DNA from: CAYNNP01 sp964398215
GTDB taxonomy: Bacteria; Planctomycetota; Planctomycetia; Pirellulales; Pirellulaceae
Assembly (NCBI GenBank): GCA_964398215.1
Contig: CAYNNP010000020.1
Coordinates: forward strand, 1-50,572
Direction: 5' to 3'
Length of the DNA stretch: 50,572 nt
Numbering within the stretch: position 1 is the stretch's first letter; each line of letters begins with the position of its first letter. The notes beneath the pieces are model-generated. The model searched no databases. It had not been told where the DNA came from and was given only the letters and a program-made list of their open reading frames with translations. The position numbers and the translations under genes are program-made. This document shows positions 43,304 through 50,572 of this stretch, in pieces.

Positions 43304-44248
43304 ATGAGTAGTGAATCAGAGCCAACCGATTTAGATCGTGATGTCGACGCAGCGATGCGCATGTTTGAAAAATCAAAGGTCGGCAATTCGGCTCCAATCA
43401 TCAAAAAAACGCCTGAACGCGCTTTGGTCGTTTTTGATGGCTCTGACCAAGACGCCAGTGGTTTGGCGGCAGCCAAGTTTTTACGTGAACGACATGATTG
43501 CGAAGTCTATCTGCTGGACGCCCGAGAAACGAAATTCGACCAATTGGACTTGGCGACTCAGGCTTCCGATGAGGTTCATGAAGGTCGCCCGCTGGCGCAA
43601 TCCGAGGGAGAGTCCTATGACTCGATCCTCCGCGCGGTCAGCGAAAACAAAATCGATTTATTGGTCGTCCCGTGTCCGTTCGGTCGATCGTTCGAGAATG
43701 TGGGTGCCGACAGTGTTGGTACTGTGATTGACGTCTTACTGGCGCGGTGCCCTGCAGCGATGCTGGTGCTGCGGCGCGATGACCAACCGCTAGCAGAGTG
43801 TTGCCAACGTGTGTCGATGATCGTTGGCAGCGAGTGTGACGTTGAAGACAAAGCTGCGGCTTGGGCATTCGGATTCGCTGGTGAAAAGGCAACTGTGACG
43901 CTTGATTTGGTGGTCGAGAAAGAACAATTCGAGAACATTCGGTCGATTGTTGAAGCACTTTCGCCGGATGCTCAATTGGATCCCGAGAAGTTCAGTGATG
44001 CCCTAACAAAAACACACCAAGACATTCATGGTGCGATGGCGAAAACGGCATCAGCAAGCGGGCTGAGCTACTCATTGCGTCCACAAGCCGGTGAGGTCGC
44101 ACCACCGAATCCACTGGACGATGACTCTAAGCTGTTGTTAGTCATGCCACTGGAAGTCGACGATCGATTTGGTCAAGGATTCGTCCAAGATCGAATTCGA
44201 CGCAGCCCCCATCCTGTGCTCGTCGTTCCTGGACACGTGAAAGCGTAG
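43304..44248 (+). CDS. Universal stress protein-like, two-domain
   Basis: This 314-residue soluble protein looks like two USP-type alpha/beta domains. The first (about 35-150) begins ALVVFDGSDQDASGLAAAKF and ends CPAAMLVLRRDD. The second begins VSMIVGSECDVEDKAAAWA and ends SPHPVLVVPGHV. The typical ATP-binding Gly motif (G-x2-G-x9-G-S/T) is not clearly kept in either half, so nucleotide binding is doubtful. It is 9 bases downstream of the transporter gene. USP proteins often regulate or couple to transporters, so it is probably a cytosolic partner of that transporter (inference from context). Confidence 0.8.
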   Translation: MSSESEPTDLDRDVDAAMRMFEKSKVGNSAPIIKKTPERALVVFDGSDQDASGLAAAKFLRERHDCEVYLLDARETKFDQLDLATQASDEVHEGRPLAQSEGESYDSILRAVSENKIDLLVVPCPFGRSFENVGADSVGTVIDVLLARCPAAMLVLRRDDQPLAECCQRVSMIVGSECDVEDKAAAWAFGFAGEKATVTLDLVVEKEQFENIRSIVEALSPDAQLDPEKFSDALTKTHQDIHGAMAKTASASGLSYSLRPQAGEVAPPNPLDDDSKLLLVMPLEVDDRFGQGFVQDRIRRSPHPVLVVPGHVKA

Positions 44249-44274
44249 ACGGACCGTCTTCGCTGATCGCGACG

Positions 44275-46062
44275 CTACGCTTCGAATACAATCGCATGAT
44301 TCGGAGCAATCTGATCAGCGGGCACCGACCGCCGAGAATTCAAGACTTGATTGCCGGTAATGCCATGGCCAATCATCTGTTCGCTGTCAGCGTCCTGACA
44401 AAGCCGTACCGCGACGGTCGCAAATGCTGCTTCGTTCTTATACCGAATGACATACAAATCAGTCGCTTGTTCGACTTGAATTTCGATATTGCTGTCGCAA
44501 ATAAGGTCGCTGGAAACCCATGCCTTTCGCAGTGCAATCAAACTTTGGTACCACTGCCGCATATCGCCGTTCCCCTCGCTTGCGCTACCGATTTTTGAAC
44601 TCCGGAACGTCTCTGGATCGGTTGGTAATCTTCCTGAACTCCAATCGTGCTGTGGGTATTCGGCCTTGCGACCGTTGACGACGGCACGGCGTAAATTTTC
44701 ATCACCAAAATCGACAAAGAATTGAAATGGGTTTTCGCAGCAGAACTCTTCGCCCATGAACATCATCGGAATCGCGGGGCTTAAAAACAGCAATGCTGCT
44801 GCCGCCATTTGAAAGTCGTTGCCCGCGATTTGGTGCAAGCGTTTTCCAGTTGGGTGATTGCCAATAAAATCGTGATGCTGAATGCAGTAGATCAAACCAC
44901 CTGTGTCGACTCGCTGTGTAGGCTGGCACCGACCTCGCTGCTCCCGCAATGTGCCTTGGTAGACGTAGCCATATTGCAACGTTTGTTGAAGGTCAGTTGG
45001 CTTGTATTCGCGGTGACACAAATGTTGGCCAGGTTGCGAAACAGCAAACACGCTGTGGACAAAATCATCACACCATTGGCCATCAAATCCGACACCACCA
45101 TTCTCGCGCGGTTGCGTCATCTCTGGGTCATAGACATTCGATTCTGCAATCAGGATTGCACGGCGTCCACAAGCGGCTGAGAATTCTCGAATCGCATCGC
45201 TCATTTGTTTGACGATATGAATTTCGCTGTCATCGCCGATGCAATGAATCGCGTCCACACGCAGTCCATCGATGTGATATTCATCAAGCCACATCAGTGC
45301 ATTGGCAATAGCAAAACGCCGAATGTTCGCGCTTGCTTCTTTGTCATCAAAATTGGGCGCGTCACCCCAAGGAGTTTGATGACGCGACGAAAAATAATTT
45401 CCGAACTCGCTCAGGTAGTTTCCTTCAGGCCCCAAATGGTTGTAGACCACGTCCACGATAACAGCGACGCCTTTTGCGTGAGCAGCATTCACAAACTGAC
45501 GTAGTTCATTCGGCGTGCCGTAGTTCGCGCTTGGTGCGAACAAGTTGACGCCGTCGTAACCCCAGTTCCAACCACCAGGACACGCGGCCAACGGCATCAA
45601 CTCGATTGCCGTGATGCCCAAGCCAACCAGTTCGTCCAATCGATCAATCGCTGCGAGGTAGGTTCCTTGCTGGGTAAAGGCTCCCAAATGCAATTCGTAA
45701 ATCACCAAATCGCGGCGGTCCACACCCTGCCATTGGTTATCCGTCCAACCAAAGTCACGATCCACCACTTGGCTTGGCCCGTGGACACCATCGGGTTGGA
45801 ACCGCGATGCAGGGTCTGGTCGGCGGGCCCCACCGCTTGGCTTGACCCAGTAAGTGTCCCCTGGGCTGACGCCAGGAATCGTGCCAACATGAAATCCCTC
45901 TGCTGTTTTTTCAAGCAGTTCTTCGCGGTCGGATTCTGGCAAAACAATGGAAATCTGTTCGCATCGATCAGCAAAAACGCAAAATCGCGTGCTGCCATCT
46001 TTCGTTGGATGCGCGCCGAACCATTGGTGGACCAGTCGATCTGGAATATCATTGGGACACAT
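44275..46062 (-). CDS. treZ: Malto-oligosyltrehalose trehalohydrolase
   Basis: This 595-residue GH13 enzyme releases trehalose from maltooligosyl trehalose, the second step of the TreY/TreZ pathway from glycogen. It has an N-terminal immunoglobulin-like domain (about 10-100) and the catalytic barrel with region I DVVYNH (204-209), region II GLRVDAIH (nucleophile Asp270), region III IAESN (acid/base Glu307) and region IV HHDFIGNH (Asp398). The segment GWNWGYDGVNLFAPSANYG is typical of TreZ rather than branching enzyme. Length is usual. No treY or treS lies in the window, so its partner must be elsewhere. Its start is only 44 bases from the divergent exported nuclease-like gene. Confidence 0.92.
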   Translation of the reverse strand: MCPNDIPDRLVHQWFGAHPTKDGSTRFCVFADRCEQISIVLPESDREELLEKTAEGFHVGTIPGVSPGDTYWVKPSGGARRPDPASRFQPDGVHGPSQVVDRDFGWTDNQWQGVDRRDLVIYELHLGAFTQQGTYLAAIDRLDELVGLGITAIELMPLAACPGGWNWGYDGVNLFAPSANYGTPNELRQFVNAAHAKGVAVIVDVVYNHLGPEGNYLSEFGNYFSSRHQTPWGDAPNFDDKEASANIRRFAIANALMWLDEYHIDGLRVDAIHCIGDDSEIHIVKQMSDAIREFSAACGRRAILIAESNVYDPEMTQPRENGGVGFDGQWCDDFVHSVFAVSQPGQHLCHREYKPTDLQQTLQYGYVYQGTLREQRGRCQPTQRVDTGGLIYCIQHHDFIGNHPTGKRLHQIAGNDFQMAAAALLFLSPAIPMMFMGEEFCCENPFQFFVDFGDENLRRAVVNGRKAEYPQHDWSSGRLPTDPETFRSSKIGSASEGNGDMRQWYQSLIALRKAWVSSDLICDSNIEIQVEQATDLYVIRYKNEAAFATVAVRLCQDADSEQMIGHGITGNQVLNSRRSVPADQIAPNHAIVFEA

Positions 46063-46106
46063 TGATGTCGCACCTTGATTTTATGTTCAACGAAATGGAA
46101 ACCCGA

Positions 46107-47264
46107 ATGAAGTTGCATTGGATTTTGTCGATCGCCGCCGCCGTTGCATTCATTTACTCGCCAACTGTTCACGCCGAATCCAATTCGATTCGGATCGCAA
46201 CTTATAACGTATCTCTTTACGGTAAAAAGGCGGGGCAGATCCGAGAACGCTTGAGCGATGGCGAAGACCAACAAGCAACCGACATTGCGAAGATCGTCCA
46301 AACAGTCCGGCCCGACATTTTGTTGTTGAACGAACTGGATCACGATGCCGATTCGGCGACAGCAAAATTACTCGCCAAGAAATTCTTTGCGAAAGATCAT
46401 GGATCGCTGCAAGGAATCGATTACCCGTATGTCTATTCGGCCGCCAGCAACACGGGTGTCGATTCAAAACTAGATCTGAACAACAACGACCAACTAGGTG
46501 AACCGACCGACTGCTGGGGATTCGGCGTCTACCCAGGTCAGTATTCCATGGCCGTGTTCAGCACCTACCCTTTGGACGTTGAAAAGATTCGTACTTTCCA
46601 AAAATTCTTGTGGAAAGACTTGCCAGGTGCCCTTCGTCCTGTCGATCCGCAGTCCAAGCAGTCGTACTACGACGATGCAATCTGGGACCGCTTTCGGTTG
46701 TCCAGCAAGAATCATATCGATGTACCCGTCATCGTATCCAAAGACTACGTCGTACACATTTTGGCTAGCCATCCCACGCCACCCGTTTTCGACGGCCCTG
46801 AAGACCGAAACGGTTGCCGGAACCACGACGAAATCGCATTTTGGAATCATTACTTGAGCGATGGTGCGGAGAAATTAAGCGATGATCAAGGTCGCGTCGG
46901 TGGACTTGCTCCCCAAGAACGGTTTGTGATCATGGGTGATTTGAATTCCGATCCTGTCGATGGTGATAGCCAGCGAGATGCGATCAATGACTTGATTGGG
47001 CACAAACGCGTGCATGATCCGTTGCCCAAGAGCACGGGAGCGGCAGGCGATGCGAAGGGCAAAGCAGCGGCTAGGCAGAAAGGCGATCCATCGACGGACA
47101 CAGCAAACTTTGGTGGAAATTTACGAGTCGATTTTGTCTTGCCAAGCCAGACCATGAGCGTCCGACGCTCCGGTGTGTTTTGGCCCAAGTCCGACGCTTT
47201 GAATCGTAAACTGATCGAAGCCAGCGACCATCGCATGGTTTGGATCGAGGTCGAATTGCCATGA
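46107..47264 (+). CDS. Exported endonuclease/exonuclease/phosphatase-fold protein
   Basis: This 385-residue protein has a signal peptide (MKLHWILSIAAAVAFIYS, cleavage near VHA-ES), which decides the start at the fourth of several in-frame ATGs. The EEP fold is recognised from IATYNVSLYG (metal Asn), LLNELDHD (catalytic Glu), IMGDLNSDP (Asp/Asn pair) and the terminal SDHRMVWIEVEL. This superfamily includes DNase I, nucleases and sphingomyelin or inositol phosphate phosphatases. Being exported, it probably scavenges phosphate or nucleic acid, but the substrate is unknown. The glycosyltransferase gene begins 10 bases after its stop. Confidence 0.87.
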   Translation: MKLHWILSIAAAVAFIYSPTVHAESNSIRIATYNVSLYGKKAGQIRERLSDGEDQQATDIAKIVQTVRPDILLLNELDHDADSATAKLLAKKFFAKDHGSLQGIDYPYVYSAASNTGVDSKLDLNNNDQLGEPTDCWGFGVYPGQYSMAVFSTYPLDVEKIRTFQKFLWKDLPGALRPVDPQSKQSYYDDAIWDRFRLSSKNHIDVPVIVSKDYVVHILASHPTPPVFDGPEDRNGCRNHDEIAFWNHYLSDGAEKLSDDQGRVGGLAPQERFVIMGDLNSDPVDGDSQRDAINDLIGHKRVHDPLPKSTGAAGDAKGKAAARQKGDPSTDTANFGGNLRVDFVLPSQTMSVRRSGVFWPKSDALNRKLIEASDHRMVWIEVELP

Positions 47265-47274
47265 TTGAATTTTC

Positions 47275-48447
47275 ATGACGCGCCGCGTACTTTTTATGAT
47301 CAACAGCATGGCCGGTGGTGGCAGTGAACGCCAAACCGCCCTGCTGCTTCAACACTTGGACCGCCAAGCGTTCGAGCCCGAATTGTTCTTGACGCATCGC
47401 TCAGGACCGCTGCTTGGTGAGATTCCCAGTGATGTCAAAGTACATTCGTTTGACGATGCACCACCTTCGTCCGGGCTGTACTACCCAGGCAAAGAGCTGC
47501 GTCGTCAGATCCGCTACGTCATTGATCTGATACGACAACGATCAGTGGACGTGATCTATGACCGAACGTTTCACATGACGCTGTTGGCAGGACCGGCCGC
47601 ACACGCAACAGGAGTGCATAATGTTTCGACCATTGTCAGCCCTCCGCATGTGGCATTGCCGATGGTCGAAAAAAAGTTTGTCTTCCTGAAGCGTAAGAGA
47701 CTATCGAAAGCGTATTCACAATCGGGTCAAGTCGTCGCTGTTAGCAAACAAGCTGCGCTGTCGGCGGAAGCCTACTACGGTTTGCCAAAAAGTTCCGTGC
47801 AAGTGATCTCGAATCCTGTCGACCTGGAACGAGTCCGTGCCAAATCACTGCAACCTGCCGATCCACCGATCACACGCCAAGAAAATCGAATTCATTTGGT
47901 TGTCGTTGCCCGCATGTCCGAAGAAAAAGGGCACGCAGATTTTTTGGCGGCTCTCCAGCAAACGGCAACGCGATGGCCCCAGACGACACCGATGCTGCAT
48001 GTCTGGCTGATCGGCGACGGTGTCTTGCGTGCGGAGCTCGAAACGAAAGCCGCACAGATGAACTGTGGTCACACAGTCGAATTCTTGGGTCTGATGTCGA
48101 ATCCGGCACCGCATATCGCAGCCGCGGACGCTCTGGTGTTGCCCTCACACTTCGAAGGCATGCCAAATGTCGTCTTGGAAGCCATGACGCTCAACACTCC
48201 AGTGATCGCTACTTCAAGTGGTGGAACGGTTGAACTGCAAGCTGATGAGCCGACGATCTTGTTTGCAAAACCCCAAGATCCAAAATCGCTTGCGGATCAG
48301 ATTTTGAATTTTGTCAGTGATCGAGAAAGTGCAAATGTTCGCCGCGACGCTGCCACTCGCTACGTGAACGCCAACCACGACATTCAAAAAACAATCGTCC
48401 AGATCCAAGACCTTTTACTCTTAGGCAGCGACCACTCTCAGCATTAG
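47275..48447 (+). CDS. Glycosyltransferase family 4 (GT-B fold)
   Basis: This 390-residue cytosolic or membrane-associated glycosyltransferase opens with INSMAGGGSERQTALLLQHL, the nucleotide-sugar glycosyltransferase start of GT4 enzymes. The C-terminal half has VVARMSEEKGHADFL and the EX7E motif within PSHFEGMPNVVLEAM, which binds the donor. Acceptor and sugar are unknown; such enzymes build exopolysaccharide, lipopolysaccharide or glycolipids. It is 10 bases from the preceding EEP-fold gene, a likely operon although a common task is not evident. It is followed by a 288-base intergenic region with a large palindrome. Confidence 0.9.
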   Translation: MTRRVLFMINSMAGGGSERQTALLLQHLDRQAFEPELFLTHRSGPLLGEIPSDVKVHSFDDAPPSSGLYYPGKELRRQIRYVIDLIRQRSVDVIYDRTFHMTLLAGPAAHATGVHNVSTIVSPPHVALPMVEKKFVFLKRKRLSKAYSQSGQVVAVSKQAALSAEAYYGLPKSSVQVISNPVDLERVRAKSLQPADPPITRQENRIHLVVVARMSEEKGHADFLAALQQTATRWPQTTPMLHVWLIGDGVLRAELETKAAQMNCGHTVEFLGLMSNPAPHIAAADALVLPSHFEGMPNVVLEAMTLNTPVIATSSGGTVELQADEPTILFAKPQDPKSLADQILNFVSDRESANVRRDAATRYVNANHDIQKTIVQIQDLLLLGSDHSQH

Positions 48448-48544
48448 CGGCAGGCATTCGAGACTCCAACCACTGGGCAGGGCAACGAATTGTAGGCCGT
48501 ACCAAGCAAGCTTTTGCGAGGCATATTTTCGTGAGCCGGTTCCT

Positions 48545-48616
48545 TGAGCCGCTGGGCGATAGCCCCGGTTCCTACACGTAACAACCAGAAAACCGGGGCT
48601 ATCGCCCATCGGCTCA
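48545..48616. repeat. REP-like palindrome, 26-base arms
   Basis: The arms 48545-48570 and 48591-48616 are reverse complements at 25 of 26 positions around a 20-base loop; the core is gggcgatagccccggtt. The stem is far longer than an ordinary terminator and has no U-run beside it. It lies between the GT4 and thiS genes. The form is that of dispersed palindromic units (REP/RAYT-associated or MITE-like) but only one copy is visible here. Confidence 0.8.
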
Positions 48617-48735
48617 GTAAATCAATAAACCGTTGACGAGCTCCACTATGGTAGAGGTCAACCGATTTGTGTTTGGCACCGGACGCGAAAACCTCAGCTT
48701 GACCAAACGGGGCCCGTAATCGCTACAATGAAGTC

Positions 48736-48939
48736 ATGATCAAAGTCACAGTAAACGGCGAACCAGTCGAAACCGAAACCGAAATGACCATCAAGCGATT
48801 GCTTGAAAGCGTTGACGTCCCGCCCAATTATCTTGCGGTGGAAGTCAACCAAGAAGTAGTGCCTCGAGAAGAACACGAGACGCAACTCGTGAATGATGGC
48901 GACGAAATCGAAGTTGTCACACTTGTGGGCGGAGGCTGA
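48736..48939 (+). CDS. thiS: Sulfur carrier protein ThiS
   Basis: This is a 67-residue beta-grasp protein of the ThiS/MoaD type. The start (MIKVTVNGEPVETETEMTIK) and the C-terminal VVTLVGGG fit ThiS. The terminal Gly-Gly is adenylated and thiocarboxylated to donate sulfur for the thiazole ring of thiamine. Length matches the family. ThiG, ThiF and ThiE genes, often adjacent, are not found in the window, so it is an isolated copy. Its upstream flank contains the large palindrome at 48545-48616. Confidence 0.9.
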   Translation: MIKVTVNGEPVETETEMTIKRLLESVDVPPNYLAVEVNQEVVPREEHETQLVNDGDEIEVVTLVGGG

Positions 48940-49072
48940 ACAGGCGGGCCTTTCTCTCTGGAAAATCGCTGAATTTGTCTAACACTCTTTGCTGATGAGC
49001 GTTAGACAGATATTCCGTGAGTCCGTTCACCACGTGCCGGACACCAATGTTTCAACAATCCAGAGAATCCAG

Positions 49073-50572
49073 ATGAGAATCGCGTTTTGTATTTTCTTGG
49101 CTGTATGCTTCAGCCACCACGTGGATGCAAAGGACTTTGGCCCAGCAGTCCACAACATCCAATGTCGTCTGACCACTGTTCATCCAGACACGGACGATGA
49201 AAAACCAAGCCGAGACAATCCGGCGAATGCATTCACGACGGGCGACGACCTCACGTTCCTTGTTGAACTCAAGAACGTTGGCGACAAACCCATCACGTTA
49301 AAGGGGATTCGCTATGGCAACAGTTGGGGAAAATCCAGCGGTCGTTTGAACACAAATTTCTTTGCGCCCCATTTCTTTCAATTTCAATTCTTTGGTGCCG
49401 ATGGCAAACTAGTCGAATTGCCGATGCGCAGAATCGAAGGACGAATTGGCGCGACAGGCTCGTCGCTTCATCAATTGAAACCTGGCCAGCAGCTTGAAAT
49501 CGTTTTGCGACCAGCAGACTTCCGCGCACCACTGAATGAGATTCTTGCTGCCGGTAAATACAGCGCCATGGTCCGATACACGGTTGCTGAATCTAGCATG
49601 CGGGACAAAGCCAAAACTGCCGACGCCTGGTTTCATAGCTGCGTGTCAAACAAGGTGCAGTTTTCAATCGATTCGAATGCCGATTCATTGACGTCGCCCC
49701 GTTTGGTTTGGGGACCAGAGAACGGTGGACTGCGGGCTGCAGTTGAACTGACGAAGCCAAAATATATCGAAGAATCTACCTTCACCGAACCTGGCGTTCC
49801 AATCAAATCGAATCTTGGCGTGGTGTTCCACATCAAAAACACCAGCGACGAACCCATCACGCTGGTCAGTGAATCGTATCGCCAAGGTGATGAGGCCGTC
49901 GTAACCGATGCTGCTGGCAACAAGGTCCTAGCGTCTGGCACCTGGCACACTGGAGTCCCCATTCATGTTCATTGGGAATTAAAGCCAGGGCAAATAGCAA
50001 AACTCAATGTGCTCTCACCAGGCATCGGTAACATAACCAAAGCAGGTGAGTACAAGGTTTTCTATAAAGTTCGATTCAACGGATGGTCCACCAGCGATCC
50101 CGACGGCAAACAAGTTTTGCCACGAAAGGAACACTTCCAAGGCGTCTTGGAAACCGGTTCGATCCCACTTTTCTTGCGTGATAGAACTATCGAAGACGAT
50201 GACCGTGCCAAACCGCCCAACTTTGTAGCCAAGGTACAATTCGTCGCGCCAGATGGTACACCGATTACAAAAGGCTCGTTCACGTTTCGCGGTGAAATCA
50301 AGAACAGGTACCACAACGATCGACTGTTAAAGAAAGGGCCAATCACCATTCCCGATTGCACTTTGCGACCATCCTTCATAACCGTCCGTGCTGTTGGGTA
50401 CGAAGAACAACGTTTTCAGTACATCGAATTCAAACCAGGCGAAACCAAGAAGTTGCAGCTGAAGCCAGCGAAGCAGGCTAAGTTCCAGTTGCTTCGTGAG
50501 TCAGACGATTCGCCGATCGTTAACGCTGAAATCCGACGTTTCAATAAATCCTATGCAAAGACTAGCAGCGGC
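49073..50572 (+). CDS. Secreted protein with repeated beta-sandwich domains (partial, open at window end)
   Basis: The frame is open from the ATG at 49073-49075 to the last base (500 codons, no stop), so the 3' end lies outside the window. A signal peptide is present (MRIAFCIFLAVCFSHHVDA). Two similar segments discuss the same theme: DDLTFLVELKNVGDKPITLKG near residue 70 and LGVVFHIKNTSDEPITLVSE near 250, each the start of an immunoglobulin-like or beta-sandwich unit. The region near 400-500 (KGSFTFRGEIKNRY, ITVRAVGYEEQRFQYIEF) resembles carboxypeptidase regulatory-like domains. Function is unknown; a surface role is likely. Confidence 0.75.
   Translation, partial: MRIAFCIFLAVCFSHHVDAKDFGPAVHNIQCRLTTVHPDTDDEKPSRDNPANAFTTGDDLTFLVELKNVGDKPITLKGIRYGNSWGKSSGRLNTNFFAPHFFQFQFFGADGKLVELPMRRIEGRIGATGSSLHQLKPGQQLEIVLRPADFRAPLNEILAAGKYSAMVRYTVAESSMRDKAKTADAWFHSCVSNKVQFSIDSNADSLTSPRLVWGPENGGLRAAVELTKPKYIEESTFTEPGVPIKSNLGVVFHIKNTSDEPITLVSESYRQGDEAVVTDAAGNKVLASGTWHTGVPIHVHWELKPGQIAKLNVLSPGIGNITKAGEYKVFYKVRFNGWSTSDPDGKQVLPRKEHFQGVLETGSIPLFLRDRTIEDDDRAKPPNFVAKVQFVAPDGTPITKGSFTFRGEIKNRYHNDRLLKKGPITIPDCTLRPSFITVRAVGYEEQRFQYIEFKPGETKKLQLKPAKQAKFQLLRESDDSPIVNAEIRRFNKSYAKTSSG

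Noticed and set aside
44240..44282. Facing aagcgtag / ctacgctt sequences between the USP-like gene and treZ
   Set aside because: The match comes from both genes ending in Ala-TAG codons; the intervening loop is long and no U-run follows, so I do not call a terminator.
1..50572. CRISPR array, tRNA, rRNA, insertion sequence or prophage genes
   Set aside because: No regularly spaced direct repeats, cloverleaf-like sequences, transposase motifs or phage structural genes were seen on either strand.

Overview
The window looks like a chromosomal segment of a planctomycete of the Pirellulaceae type (Rhodopirellula and relatives). The signs are moderate GC, dense mostly single genes on both strands with weak or absent Shine-Dalgarno sequences, a type I sulfatase, ECF-type sigma factors with a long membrane anti-sigma protein, N-terminal zinc-ribbon/solenoid membrane proteins, and many secreted proteins of unknown function. 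This assignment rests on gene content and style, not on a marker gene. I saw no rRNA, tRNA, CRISPR array, insertion sequence or prophage.

Region 1 (1-15 kb). A minus-strand run holds enoyl-ACP reductase FabI, a Cys-rich lipoprotein, a PPP-type phosphatase, a YqgE/AlgH protein and a KAS III-like enzyme. Divergent from these is lutB-lutC (lactate utilisation, with no lutA here). A palindrome-rich intergenic patch (6.7-6.9 kb) follows, then a cluster of exported proteins (two with a similar C-terminal beta-rich domain, a trypsin-like protease and a Tyr/His-rich protein), a nucleophile-less alpha/beta hydrolase, a zinc-ribbon/TPR membrane protein and a short endonuclease V-like protein.

Region 2 (15-28 kb). 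This is signalling and envelope: an HD/PAS/GGDEF protein, a sigma factor convergent on an ECF sigma/anti-sigma operon, an unknown protein, an MscS channel, a radical SAM enzyme and a 1125-residue zinc-ribbon/membrane/HEAT protein.

Region 3 (28.2-35.2 kb). This is a complete four-gene type I Wadjet operon, jetA-jetB-jetC-jetD, with its ATPase and nuclease (Toprim) motifs intact. It is an SMC-like system known to cleave closed circular plasmid DNA. It is the clearest defence system here and the most notable locus in the window.

Region 4 (35-50.6 kb). This is mostly carbohydrate metabolism: a sulfatase, a lipoprotein solute-binding protein divergent from xylulokinase, a YjhG-type xylonate dehydratase, a transporter translationally close to a USP-like protein, TreZ divergent from a secreted endonuclease/phosphatase-fold protein, a GT4 glycosyltransferase, ThiS beside a large REP-like palindrome, and a secreted protein that runs off the window end.

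Start codons were re-chosen wherever the longest reading frame began at TTG/GTG or overlapped a neighbour and an internal start gave a signal peptide, a better ribosome site or the usual family length.
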